Positions 25,138-37,221 of a stretch of 64,000 bases of DNA are shown in pieces. A model generated the notes under the pieces. The model searched no databases. It worked only from the letters and a program-made list of their open reading frames with translations, and was not told the DNA's origin. Position numbers and translations under genes: made by a program. Source of the stretch: Monarcha castaneiventris obscurior (taxonomy: Eukaryota > Chordata > Aves > Passeriformes > Monarchidae); contig JAMPIT010000354.1 of the NCBI GenBank assembly GCA_026261815.1, positions 682,001-746,000 of the forward strand, given 5' to 3'. The stretch's first letter is position 1, and each line of letters starts with the position of its first letter.

Positions 25138-26066
25138 TGAAATCTGGTTTTATACAGCCCACATTACGTTTTTATTGTCCTGGTTTTCCTCCTGCTCATG
25201 CCCTCAGCTCTCTCTGCATGATTTTCATGTCTGATGACAGCTCCACCTCTGCGTCTCAGCCCTGGCCAAACACTGGTTTTTCCTGGGTGATTTTCTGTGT
25301 CCCTGCAATTACCTCAGCATGTTTGCTTGGACTGAGGTCTGACATGAAAGCAGGCAGTGTTTGTTGGAGGGGAGGGGATGCAGCTGGGGTGCATCATAAT
25401 TCCTGTCTGGAACACTCGGAGCTGCAGGTCTGGGCACGTCCTATGGGGAGACACGAGACAGGCAGGACTGCTCGGGCTGGGCTGCCTCAAATGTGGTCAC
25501 AGTGGCCCTTTGGCCAGCCAGGGCCAGGGGACAGCTCTTGGTGGCAGGTCCTTCCCCAGCAGAGTGTCCTGTGTTCCCTAAAGTTGGGCCAAATTCTGTT
25601 TTTTGTGTTTTTTCTCCTTTCTGGGCAGTGCTCATTGCAGCCATCACTGTGATCTCTCTGCAGTTGTGCCCAGCTTTGGGTTTATTTCCTCTCAGGAAGG
25701 GTTTTGGTAGGATTGTTCCTGTGTGCTCCAGCTTTGGAGCATCCCCCTGGCACAGCTCTGGGGCTTGTCCTTGTCCCTGGCACAGCAGCACTGCCGGAAT
25801 CCCTGAGGGAATGCTCAGCCTAGGATGAGCCTGGAGCCTCCCCCTGTATGTGAGGAGCACCAGGGGCCACCGTCGTGTTCCAGAGCAAAACGATCCTTTG
25901 AGAAACCCCCAAAGTGAAGGGTTTGAGCCACCAGTGGACAAAATCTGTTTGGGTGCCTGCCAGTGGAGTAAGGCTTAAAAAAACCCCAATAAATTATTTT
26001 ATCTTGGGTATTTAGTTATTTGCTTAGCAACAACTCACATGAATGTGTAACAGTGATTGAATGGCC

Positions 26067-26203
26067 CAGAATCAGAGAACAGTTTGGGTTGGAAAGGACC
26101 TTAAAGCTCATCCAGTTCCACCCCTGCCATGGGCAGGGACACCTCCCACTGTCCCAGGCTGCTCCAAGCCATGTCCAGCCTGGCCTTGGATACTGCCAGT
26201 GTC
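26067..26203 (-). mobile_element. CR1 LINE 3' fragment
   Basis: AGAATCAGAGAACAGTTTGG through CTCATCCAGTTCCACCCCTG to CAGCCTGGCCTTGGATACTG. Confidence 0.92.
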
Positions 26204-29200
26204 CATTTGCTGATGCCAACAGGAGCTCAGCTGGTCAGAACAGGATCCTGAGCTTCCCAAAGAGCTCCCCAAGTGTACTCACACTCCCACCCTCCCCAGA
26301 TCCTGTGTGAGGGAGTTGGGGACGTGCAGTGCTCAGAGCTGGCATCACTCGGGCAGCTCTGAAAAGGCTGAAATTTGTTTCATATCCTGAATTCCTGCTG
26401 GCAGCAAACCCAGGCTGTTTGCAGGGTACACAACATTGGCACTTGGATTGGCACTTAAGGCAGGGTTGGCCTTACCACATAGCTGGGATCAAGGTTGGAT
26501 GTTTACTCTTCCAAAATCCCATGTGGATGGTCAGGGATATCCTCAGGGTGGTCCCACAGGGAGCTGCTGCTGGAACAGCCTCAGCTCTGGGCATTGGAGG
26601 TGGTTGTTTGAGCTGAAGCATAACATGGCAGAGAGGTTCTCTGCAGTTAATGTGATAAATATTAATTATCAGCATCAAACAAAAAGATGGGATTATAGAT
26701 TCCCACTTTATAATCCTCCAGCATTAGGAGAGACATGTCCAGGAAGTGGTTTCTTCTCTCCAGTGTCTTCATAAATTCCAGTTTCTCAGGTAACTCAATG
26801 ATATCCTTGGGATGATGGAAATGAAATACATATCCATAAAATATATAAAATACACAAAAGCCTCCCAGGTTGGGCCAAGAGCTTGGCGAGCTGTCCCTGG
26901 TGGTGCAATCAGTGCAGAGTTTGTGGTATAGAAACTTCCCAGTAAATTAGGAGTGGAAAGGATAAAAAATCCCAGCTGATGGGGGCTTTTTGTTCCTGTC
27001 CTGCAGCTCTTTTCAAACAAATGGTAATACTCTGATATCAGACTCTGGTGTTCCCACCAGGAGTTGTTGCTCAGCATCCCAGCCCTGGAAATAGATGTGT
27101 TGGGGATGCTTGGGAAACATCTGGCCTTGGAGGGGTGTTTGCTGTACGTTGGAAAAACCTCTCCAGATTCCTTTGCCTCCAGAATTCCAACTGGGCTCCT
27201 TCAGGACTGAGCTTTCACAGTTCTAATTTTCAGCCAAAATCTTTTCTCTGGAGTTTCCAACTTCTTTATCAACTTTCTTCTACATAAACATCAGGAGCAA
27301 GTGTGGAGGTGGCTCCACAGGCAGCAGGAGGAAGCAGCTGAGATCCTCTCCTGGGGGTCTCCCAGGCCAGAGAAGCTTCTGGAAGTGTTCACAGGTGATA
27401 CCTGTAGGGGAAATCTGCTCCCAGGCCGTGTTAAGACCCAGACCGAGGTGGTGGATGGTGCTGAGGTCTTTTCCCTGTGCCAGTTGTCCCCTGCAGCCAC
27501 TGGGTTTGGTCCCTTGTGTCCTTCAGCTCGGGGTGGTTCATATTCTATGTGTTGGGGTGATTCAGGGAGTGCAGGAACCCAGGCCATGGACTGGGAAACA
27601 AAAGCTTCCCACAGTTCAAGCAAAGCCCTCCAAGCTTCCTTGGCCTCGGTGAACATCCTCTGCTGAAGCTTCAGCTCCTTCAACAGCTGAGGCCCAGACA
27701 GTGCCTTCAGAACCAGCTCCTGACTCATTCCCAGGCTGATTTCATTGGAAATTCTAAACCTGCCTGAGTCAGGGCTTGTGAAGGGGGAGCCTCTCAGGGC
27801 TGTCTGGAGGCAATCCTGAAGTGCTCTCCAGGATCACAGGAGGATGTTAAGTACATCTCCTGAAACATGTGCTGTTTGCAAGGATAAAACCAGGCAGGTG
27901 CTGCCAACAGAGCTGGAAGAGCTTAAACACATTATCCAGAGAGATCCCATCAGAGAGAGATCATTCTGGGAAGATGTGTGGTGTGGGAAGCCCTTGATAA
28001 TCCTCCAAGAGAAAAATGGTGGCAGGTCAGAGATCTGTGATCTCTCAAACCAGCAATTCCCCATCACAGCACTGTGTCCCTGAAACTTCAGGATGCAAAA
28101 AAGGAGCTCCTGACGGCATAACCAAAGAAATTCTGTGTATTTACGGGAGGGGGAGGATTTCAGAGCGTTTGCTCCCAGTAACATTTCCTAGAGGATGGGA
28201 CTGGCTCCTGCTCTCCATGGAGGGACGTAGAAAAGGATGTGATGGAAATGCTTTCACACAAGAGCTACAAAAGTGATTTAAAGTGCAGAAAACCAAACCA
28301 CGTTAGCACTTGATCAGGTCAGTGTGTCGGTGCATTGGTTCTCTTAGAGCTGGGTTGATTGTTATCTGTGAACACACAAGAACGTCCTCCCTGTTTGCCC
28401 AATGTTTGTCACCACCTCTTTAGGGCCATGCTAGAAACTTTGACACAAAATCAAGACTTTTTTTTCACTTCTCAGTCTTCCAACCTCAAACCATTCCATA
28501 TCCTGTATGACCTATGTGTGTGCTGCTGGTGTTGAGGTGGAGAAGGGCCCGGGTATGCCAAGGAATGCCAGACAGCCCCAGGGCTGAGAATCCTTGGGGC
28601 CTAACTCCAGCAGAGTCATTTCGGTTCATTCAGGTAAGATCTGCCTGGAGCGCTGAGGGTGATAAAGGAAGGTTCTGAAGTTTCCAGGAGGTGCCCGGCT
28701 CTGGAACAGGGACCAAGGGGCAGGAAGGAGGTGCTGCCCTTTACCAAACCCCTCTGGTTTGTGTTTACAGCGGAGCCGTGGGGAAGAACCATCACTGCAG
28801 GAGAGGCAGGAGTGTGCTGGGGAGCAGAAGCTGATGGAGCTTCAGGGCTTTGGAGAACAGGGATAAAACTGTCCTTTGTTTCTTCCCTGTGGCCATCTGA
28901 GTGGTTCCAAAGGAGCTGAGTTGCTCCTGCCAGTGCCCAGCACCTCTCAGAAAGGCAGAGGGGGACGATGTGGGGTGGAGCCTACCCAGGTGTCCCCCTG
29001 TCCCTCCTCCCGTCCTTCCCACCACACCCCCAGCGTTTTCCTGCCCACTGCTCCATCCTCCCGCTGGCCAACAGCCACGTTCACTCTTTTTTTAAAAAGT
29101 CTGTTTGTGAGTGTTTGCTGCACTCGCCTGGGGCGGGCGGGAGCGCAGATGGACCTGAGCAGCATCAGGGCTTGGCTCTGTGCCTGCTTTCATTCTCACT

Positions 29201-29677
29201 CGATGGAGGAGCTCCTTGAGCTAAGTCAAGCTCTGTTAAACCACAGCCAGCGCCGCTTTATCGCTGCCCAAAATAGATTTGGTGCTTGGGTCAAGCCGCT
29301 CCGGTCGAAGGCGGCAGAGCCGGACACGAGCCTGTCCCTCTCACCTGCCCACAGTGAGGAGGCACCCGAGGCTCTGCTCACCTGGGGAAGGTTATTTTGT
29401 CTCCTGGGCAGCACCAAGGAGTTTTCCAGCAGGAAAGGAGTAGAGCAGGTAAATTTTCCTGACCCGTGGGGTGCATCCCTGGGAGCACAGGCTGCACCAT
29501 CCCCTCCCAGTACCCCCAGCAGGGTTTGGGTGAAGCCATCCCAGATCCACGTGCTAAGAACCCCTTAATTCCATGGGGTTTCTGGCAGAGCAGATGGGTA
29601 GAAATCGTGCGAAGAAAAAAGCTGACAGGGAGCAGGCTCTGCTCCCCCTGTTCTGTATAGCCAGGGGATCAATTCCC

Positions 29678-29691
29678 GTTGCTACAGCAAC
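29678..29691. promoter_or_regulatory. X-box-like palindrome GTTGCTACAGCAAC
   Basis: Perfect 6-bp inverted repeat with a 2-bp spacer. It differs from the ideal X-box (GTTGCC, two bases, GGCAAC) by one symmetric change in each arm. Confidence 0.4.
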
Positions 29692-30060
29692 TGATTATTG
29701 ACATTTTATTAACAAAAAGCCCACTTATGACTTGAAAGTGCTTATTCACAAAATCTGTTTGCACTTAAGATTGTATAAGGAGGCACAGTCTGCACTGCCT
29801 GACGTTATCCAAACCCAACAACTCATTACATTTAACCAGAGCTTGGGCAGAGCTGTTTCAGAGCCCTTTCCACTCCCAACCTGCCAAGCCCTGCTGGGGC
29901 TGATGCCTCCAGTTTCCAGCTCTAAATATCCACTCACTAATTTAATTTCTCCTGTCTACTGGCACAAGGGCAGAGGGGCCAGAATGGATTTGGAAGATGG
30001 TTTTTCTGGACTCTTGATTTACCAAAGGCATTTTGCCCCATGTAATGAGCATTAAACTTT

Positions 30061-30112
30061 CACAGAATCACGGAGGGTGGGAAAGACCTCCACGATCACT
30101 GAGTCCAACCAT
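30061..30112 (-). mobile_element. CR1-type 3' tail fragment
   Basis: CACAGAATCACGGAGGGTGG and GATCACTGAGTCCAACCATT. About 50 bp only. Confidence 0.75.
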
Positions 30113-31567
30113 TGGTTTGGTCTCTGCTTTAGAGGATATTCCCCTTATTTTGAGCATTTTCTTGTTTTCTGAAGTAAAAGCAGAAACATTAAAAGAATGA
30201 GAGGAGGTGGGATTTCAGATGTATTGATTCTAGGCTGGGTTCAGTTTGTAAATATAGCTCCAAAACCCTAAATATAACTGCCAGTACTTGCTAATTGTTC
30301 TTGTTAATACTTTGTGAGCTGCCAGTGATTTTACTAAATCAAGTTGTTGATTCAGTAATCAAAGTAATGGGGGTGCTTCAGAATTCTTTTAATTTGAAGT
30401 CACTCCGGATGCTGCAGAGTTAAGGAATCGTGCAGGGAGTTATTGCCAGTGGGGCTTTCTACAGACTTATCATTTTCAAACCCAGCATTTTGAGTTTGTT
30501 TTAGTGAAATGGTAGAAAAAGGCCAGTAAATCTCTATGGCAAATTGGAAATGTTCTTTTGGATTTGGAGAACAATGAAAATGGAAAGTATTGACTAGGCC
30601 TAGGTTTAATTTAGGTTTTAATTATCATTTTTGTGTAAGTAGTCTTTAAATCCTTCCTACAAAGCAATCAACACTCTAGAGGTAAAATTCCACCCCTAGG
30701 AATTGAGGAGGAGGCAGCTCAAAATAGCACAGCACGCTCTTCTCCCTTTCCTGCATGTCCTTGTGCAGCCAGGCAGCAGGCAGCTCATCCCTCGGTTTTC
30801 CTCTCCTTTGGATCTGCAGGTGGGGACATAAAGGCAGGAGGAAAGGCAGGAGCATCCCCAGGCCAGAGTTCCACAGGCAGGAGGTGCCACAATCCTTTTC
30901 CAGCAGCACAATCCCATCTCCTCCAGTGCTCCTGGAGCCAGAGGCTCTGCCCTGGGGTTTGGAACCAGGGCTGTCCCCCTTTGCCAGGCACCACAGCCAC
31001 TCCCTGCCCCTGCTCTTCCTGCTGCTCTTGCTTCAGGAAAAGCTCAGAACATCAGGAATGAGCACAGCTGCATCCCTGGCTCAGCAGCAAATCCATCAGC
31101 CATTTCCATTTTCCCAGTCTCTGCTTTTCACCATGTCCCAGGACTGGGGCTGTGGGAGCTGCTGCCCTTTGCAGCTGACCATGCCCTGTCCCAGATGCAG
31201 TGAGGTGTTCCCGGGCTTTTCTCTCCATTCTGATTCCAGCATTTGTGGAGCTGTTGATGTCTCATGGTCCTGTGCCTGGAAGCCTCTAGGAAAATCTTAA
31301 ATTCATCTGGATTAGGATCAACATCTCTTTGTCCTTAAAGGCTGTGAAGTGGCACCTCACAGGCAGCAATTTCCCTTCAGGAGCTGCATTCAGACACAAA
31401 AGTGGAATTTTTGGAAAATCCCTTTCAAAGCTGTCACTCTGTTCATGGCGAATCCATCCCATCATTGGCCTTCTGGCTTTTCCTCATCAAATACCCGTGG
31501 GGAGAAAAAGCAGCTGGAGGCAGATCCAGTCAGAAGCAGCAGGGGTTTCAGCAGCTCACATCTGCAA

Positions 31568-31590
31568 TGTGGTGATGGTGATGGTGATGA
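31568..31590 (+). repeat. (GGTGAT)n short repeat
   Basis: Three to four GTGATG units directly before a CR1 copy. Confidence 0.7.
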
Positions 31591-31627
31591 GTGACAGCAA
31601 TGGTGCAGTGACCACATCCACAGTGAT

Positions 31628-31889
31628 GGGACAAGGGAATGGCTTCAAACTGAGCGAGAGCAGGGTTAGGTGGGATATTGGGGTGGAATTCCTCCCTGTG
31701 AGGGTGGGGAGGCCCTGGCACAGGGTGCCCAGAGCAGCTGTGGCTGCCCCTGGATCCCTGGCAGTGCCCAAGGCCAGGTTGGATGGGGCTTGGAGCCACC
31801 TGGGACAGTGGGAGGTTTCCCTGCCCATGGCAGGGGTGGAATGGGATGGGCTTTTCAGTCCCTTCCAACCCAAACCATTCCATGATCTT
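31628..31889 (+). mobile_element. CR1 LINE 3' fragment
   Basis: GGGACAAGGGAATGGCTTCA, CTGTGAGGGTGGGGAGGCCC, then the end CCATTCCATGATCTT. Confidence 0.94.
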
Positions 31890-34062
31890 ACAGTGCTCCT
31901 CCTGCACAGAAACACACTCAGACAGTGTCACTTTGGGAAGGTGGGATTCAGCTGCCTCCAGAGGCTGCAGCTGTGTGAGTCCACAGCGGGGCCGGATTTG
32001 GGTTGTGGTTTCCTGTGTGAATGAGGACACAGAGGTGCTGCTGGAGGGGACAGGAGCTGCTCTGCAGCTTCTCCAGGTAAAGTTCTGCAGCGTGGGAGGC
32101 TCCAGTTCTCCTCTCAGACTCAGCTCGGTCAGCAGGAAACATTGGGGATGTTCCAACAGACCAGGAGAGAGCAATGGGGACGGTTCTGGCTGGAACAGGA
32201 GCACAGGGACCTTTCAGGCCAACACGAGCTCGCTGCACCCTCCTGCACTCCCGAGATCCTGCTAAACGTCAGTGGGAACTGAAGGGAAGCCTGAGGTCCG
32301 TGTAGAGCCCGGACCTGTGTGAAAGCTCGGGGGCTCTCCTGTCCTGGGCTGGGAATTTGAGACAGGCACCAGGGTAATTCCACAGGGAAATCCTGCCTGC
32401 TTCGGGAGCTTCCCATTCCCAAACAGCAACTGGCTGCTTTGAAATCGATAGTGCATGGAAACAGGGGCTTTGTGGCTTTGAATAAACTGAGTTTCCTCAT
32501 CCTGCCTTATGGGGAACAGTTGGATGGGGGGCTGGGGGCTCTCAGACCTGTACCCAGTCTGAGAGGCTCTGAGTGAACCAGTAAGGTACCAGTAAATTAC
32601 CAGTAAGGTGACTTTTCTTTCCTCTGCTCATTTTTTCCCTGCCTTACAGCTCCCATCGCACGGGCCAGCAGCTGCTGTGCTCCTCTCCAAGGGATTGCAG
32701 ATGGGAGCAGGAGCCCGGCCTCTCCTGCTGCCCAGCCCAGTTCGAGCCAGGATGCCTTTGAAATTCAATACGCTCTTAAATGGGCTTCCTGCGCCTGTTG
32801 TTAACAACTGCTCCGACTATTGGGTTTGCGGGCTTCTACTCAGTGTGTAAATCCCGGGACACGATGCTGCCGCTTGGATTTCCATGTGCGGCTGCTAATC
32901 AGCTCCTGTTACCTCTTGCTCCTTTATCTCAAGTGGGAGTTATCTCTGGAGCAGATCGAGTGCTCAGGGTTCAGTTGTACCGTTTGTCTTTGTGAGGGGA
33001 AATGGGATAATTACCTGAGGGGCAGAACAAAATCAGGAATCCTTGAGCCTGGAAAAGTCCTTTAAAATCAAGTGCAACCATGAAATCCGCAGGGAGAGCC
33101 TCTTCTTCCCCTCACTTCACACCGCTGCTTTCAAATGCTTAATGCCAGTAATGGGAAGAGTTTGGGTGTGTGACTCGTCCTCTTGGCGCAAGAACATCGA
33201 GTACCTGTTAGAGCTGGACGGGCTTGGAGTCACAGGACGTGATGTTTATGGAGTGAGTTAATGTAGCCCCTGCTGGGGTGAGACAGAAGCACCTGAAGGC
33301 AGTGAGGTGAAAAAACCAGTGATTGACCCAGGCTGGGGAGCTTTTCCCTGTGCACAGCAAAGGTCAAAATCAGAACTTGGTTTTAATTTAAATATCATAT
33401 TAAAAAAAAACAACAACAAACCAAACCAAAAAACCCCAGCAGCTTTTAAAGCTGTAGCCGTACTTGCAGGCTGCTGAGTGTTGGCTGCAGCCTCGCTCCA
33501 TGGGATCCCAACATTCCCAGACCCTGCTCCTGCATCCCCACGTCTTCCCAAGGACTGAATTCCCGTGTCACCCCTGCAGCAGCACACATGGATCACTTCC
33601 AGAGAGCTCAGAGGCCATGGAGGATGTGAAACATCACAGAATCATTTCGGTTGGAAAAGACCCCCAGGATCACGGAAAGTCGTTGCAAAGCTCTCAGCAC
33701 AGAGCTGCAGATTAATAAACCTTAATTACGCTGCCCTTTTTGCTGGCAGCAGCTCAGCTCTTGTGGGAGGGGCAGAAAGAGCCAAGAGCAGCTCCAGTGA
33801 GTGACCTCAGTGTTTGCTCTGCCCAAGGAGCTCGGAATTACCTGTCAGCAGCTGCTTTCTCCTGGTCACCAGTGTTTACATGTGGAGCCAGTAATTCCAG
33901 CTGTTCCCCTCTCATGCTGCAGGAGTTCTGCAATAATTACAGGCAGCAACTGAAAGGTTAGCTGGTTCTTCCCTGAGCAGAGTCATGGGAAGGTGCAGCC
34001 ACCCAGAGAGAGTCGGGTGAGAGTCATCACCTTTGGGAAAGGCTGGTCCAAAAAGATGCAGT
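31890..34062. other. MYO1D: Intron segment with a 12-bp palindrome
   Basis: The block 32,740-33,030 is repeat-free and contains the palindrome GTTGTTAACAAC (32,797-32,808), CTGCTAATCAGC and GGATAATTACCTGAGG. A tiny CR1 tail lies at 33,633-33,676 and an A/C-rich tract at 33,402-33,437. No gene recognised. Confidence 0.55.
33633..33676 (-). mobile_element. CR1-type 3' tail fragment
   Basis: CATCACAGAATCATTTCGGT followed by TGGAAAAGACCCCCAGGATC. Confidence 0.7.
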
Positions 34063-34314
34063 GACAGGACACAGGGAATGGCTTCCCACTACCAGAGGGC
34101 AGGGTCCAATGGGATATGGGGAAGAAATTCTTCCCTGTGAGGGTGGGGAGGCCCTGGCACAGGGTGCCCAGGCTGCACACCCCATCCCTGGAAGTGTCCA
34201 AGGCCAGGTTGGAGTACTCTGGGACAGTGGGAGGTGTCCCTGCCCGTGGCAGGGGCTGGCACTGGGTGGTTTTTAAGGTCCCTCCTACCCAAACCATTCA
34301 GGGATTCTGTGATC
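34063..34314 (+). mobile_element. CR1 LINE 3' fragment
   Basis: GACAGGACACAGGGAATGGC through the common end to CAGGGATTCTGTGATCTCC. An internal deletion removes the usual GAGCAGCTGTGGCTGCC segment. Confidence 0.94.
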
Positions 34315-36856
34315 TCCTTCCAGCATCTGCTGCAAGGATGATGCTGCACCACAGGCGTGAGCTCCCTGTGAGGCTGTGGGGCAGCGTCTCCCCAAAGCCC
34401 AGGAGGGGTTTCTGAGCTGCCAGGTCATTCTCAGGTGGGTTTTTCAGAGCCTGGTTCACTGAGCAGCTCGCCTGGGCTGGCAGCGATGCCACGCTGCGCT
34501 TGGCAGCAGGAGGGTTCTGTGAGCTCTGTTCCTCAGGGATCCCAAGAAGCTCTCCGGACTGGGGCAGGATTTTAGCGCAGGAAAAATTTGCATGACTTAA
34601 GGAGGGTTTTCACCTCTCAGGGTCTCAGGGTCTGGCAGACTCTTTCTCATCGTCTAAACAAATCGCTTGCCCTGCCAAGCCGCGGAGGTTCACCCGGCAA
34701 GGCAGAGAATTGCTTCATTCCCAGCTGTGGTGTAACAGAAGCTCGCTCAGAGCGTTTGGTAAGAGCAGGATCTGTGCCAAGAGAGCACTGCCCTGCCAGG
34801 GTTCACACCTGCGCTCGCTCCCTTTCATCCTCTGGCCTTTCCCGCTGGGTGTTTGGTTTCCACGCCCTGTGCTCGTGCGTGTGACGAGGTCTGAGTGTGG
34901 TGTCACCGTGTCCCCGTGTCCTCTGCTCCTGGGCGTCATCAGCTCTTCTCCCATCAGTGAGTTCTGCCTTTGGAGCTGCCGGCAGAGAAGCTCTGGGCTG
35001 CCAAGGGGAAGAGGTCAGTTCAATGTGCTGCAGACAGGAAGGGAGAGTCATGAGACTGAGAACAGTTTCGCAAAAAGATTGAGTTTATTTTTTTTTTATC
35101 CTGAAAACCCCATCAGCCACCACTGTCTGCACCAAAAACCTGTGGTGCCAGAAGCCGAGATCCTGAGGTGCAGCTGTTCAACTGGACTGAGGAATATTCC
35201 ACAGCTGTGATGTCAGTGGGAAGTGTTGGAACTGTTCTGATGAGGGAAGACGCTCCCTGTGCAGGTTGTGTCGAGCCGAAGGGTTAATTTGGCTTTTGGG
35301 CCGTGCCCCCTCCAGCTCTGCCTCAGCCTCAGTGGGGGCAGAGCCCTCAGGCAGCAGGGATGGCTCTTTTCCCAGAGATTATTTCCCAGTGGTGGCATCT
35401 TATCTTGTCACTGCAAAGGCTCTTCAGAAAACATAGAGGGAGCATGCCTCTTGAACTGACATGACAGCCTTGGAACAAAGAGTTCATCTGGTTCTGGGGA
35501 AACATTTGCTCCACAACTCATTTTCCCTGTCCACAGCTGAATTTCTCAAGTTTTAGGAGCAGTGTGAAAGATTTAACTGTGGTGAGCCTGGAGGAGGATG
35601 GAGGCTGATTAGGAATTGGGACGGGGGAGATATTTTGCTCAGCTGGAATGACTGCGGCAAAGGAAATGAGCGCTGAATGCCCGAGCCGTGGATGTTTGAT
35701 TTGTTAATGGCTTTGGCTTTGCAGGCATTTGGTTGATGTAGCAAATTTCTCAGTGCCATGTGCAGAAGTGCTGATTTCTCCCAGCACAGCCTCAAAATAT
35801 GGAAGCAGAAGTGGTAATAACTGTGCCTGCTGAGAGATGGAGCTGCTGATGGTGAAGCTGCAGCGTTTGGTACCTCCAGACAGGATCTGACACGGCTCGG
35901 GATTGTTGTTACCGTCCTTGCACAGCCCTGGGAAGTGACCAGTGTCCCTCTTGGGCTGGAAACCTTCAGGATATCTCAGGCCATGTCATATTCTTAGATA
36001 AATTTATCTGTCTGTGGTGAAATTGATACAGGAGCATAAAAGCCTGCACATCACCAGCTCCATTTTCTTGCAGCCTTGGCAGCAGAGCCGAATCCCTGTG
36101 GGGTGTTTGTGGAAGGAGTGGGATGAATCCAGAGGGGTCAGTCCAGGGGGATGAATGCAGAGGACCAGAGGGTGCCAGGTTGTTTGGGATGACACCCAAG
36201 TTGCTGGAGTTGCAGCAGTGGCTCTGCCAGGAATCACAGCCTTGGTTCCGATCCACACGGAGCAGCAGGTCCGGTGTGGGAAGGGAAGAGCCTCATAAAT
36301 AGCATTTCAGGGAAAACTTGCCCTCCCTGCAATCAGGGATAGGAAGAAGGATCAATTCTCCTGCAGCTGAGGATGCAAACTGTGCCAGACAGTCATTAAA
36401 GGCATTTTCCTGTGCCTGGTGACGTGGCTGTGCTCTCAAGCTGCATCCCAAGCCTGCTCTGGAACTGACCCGTGGTTATTCCAGGGACATGGAGGCTCCA
36501 GCAGCCTCACTGCCAGGTCACAGGCAGGCACCAGCCCTTCACTGTCCCTCTCCCTTTGGGCTGAACCCTCCTTGCACCTTCCTGGGGCATCACCTTACCA
36601 AAAGCTGGATGAGATTCTCCTCAGATCATTAAAACCCCATCTAATAGGGCAAAGATGTGGATTCAGCCCGTGATCTCCAGCATGAGATCAGCTGCTGCTG
36701 AACAAGCTGGATCTGGGGCAAATCCCGTGGGATTGGCTGTGTTTCCAGGAGGGGCAGCTGATGACAGACGCTGGGATGTTGCATGCCCACACTGTTTGTG
36801 GAGGTGTTGTCCTGCAGTAACAGTCCAGTGTGAGAATTGAAATGCTGTGCAAATGC
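34315..36856. other. MYO1D: Intron segment, no feature recognised
   Basis: Unique sequence without CR1 pieces, tandem repeats or supportable coding frames. A T10 run lies at about 35,086-35,098. Confidence 0.6.
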
Positions 36857-37221
36857 AGAGAGCTGGGGATGCTCATCTGCAGAGGAGAAACTCCAGGGAG
36901 AGCTCAGAGCCCCTTCCAGGGCCTAAAGGGGCTCCAGGAGAGCTGGAGAGGGACTGGGGACAAGGCCTGGAGGGACAGGACACAGGGAATGGCTTCCCAG
37001 TGCCAGTGGGCAGGGATGGATGGGATATTGGGAAGGAATTGTTCCCTGGGAGGGTAGGGAGGCCCTGGCACAGGGTGCCCAGAGCAGCTGTGGCTGCCCC
37101 TGGATCCCTGAAAGTGTCCAAGGCCAGGCTGGACGGGGCTTGGAGCAGCCTGGGACAGTGGGAGGTGTCCCTGCCCATGGCACTGGATGGGCTTTAAGCT
37201 CCCTTCCCACCATTCTGTGAC
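36857..37221 (+). mobile_element. CR1 LINE 3' fragment (about 0.36 kb)
   Basis: AGAGAGCTGGGGATGCTCAT, CCTAAAGGGGCTCCAGGAGA, GGGACAGGACACAGGGAATG and the common end; one of the longest plus-strand copies. The AACCCAAACC end is partly deleted before CCATTCTGTGACAG. Confidence 0.94.

Larger units (their letters stand above)
26204..31627. other. MYO1D: Intron segment, largely repeat-poor
   Basis: More than 5 kb with only one tiny CR1 tail (30,061-30,112). It includes an X-box-like palindrome (29,678-29,691), a GC-rich block with RUNX-like AACCACAG (about 29,160-29,330) and an A+T-rich stretch (29,690-30,660). A 230-codon frame at 28,876-29,568 shows no domain. Confidence 0.6.
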
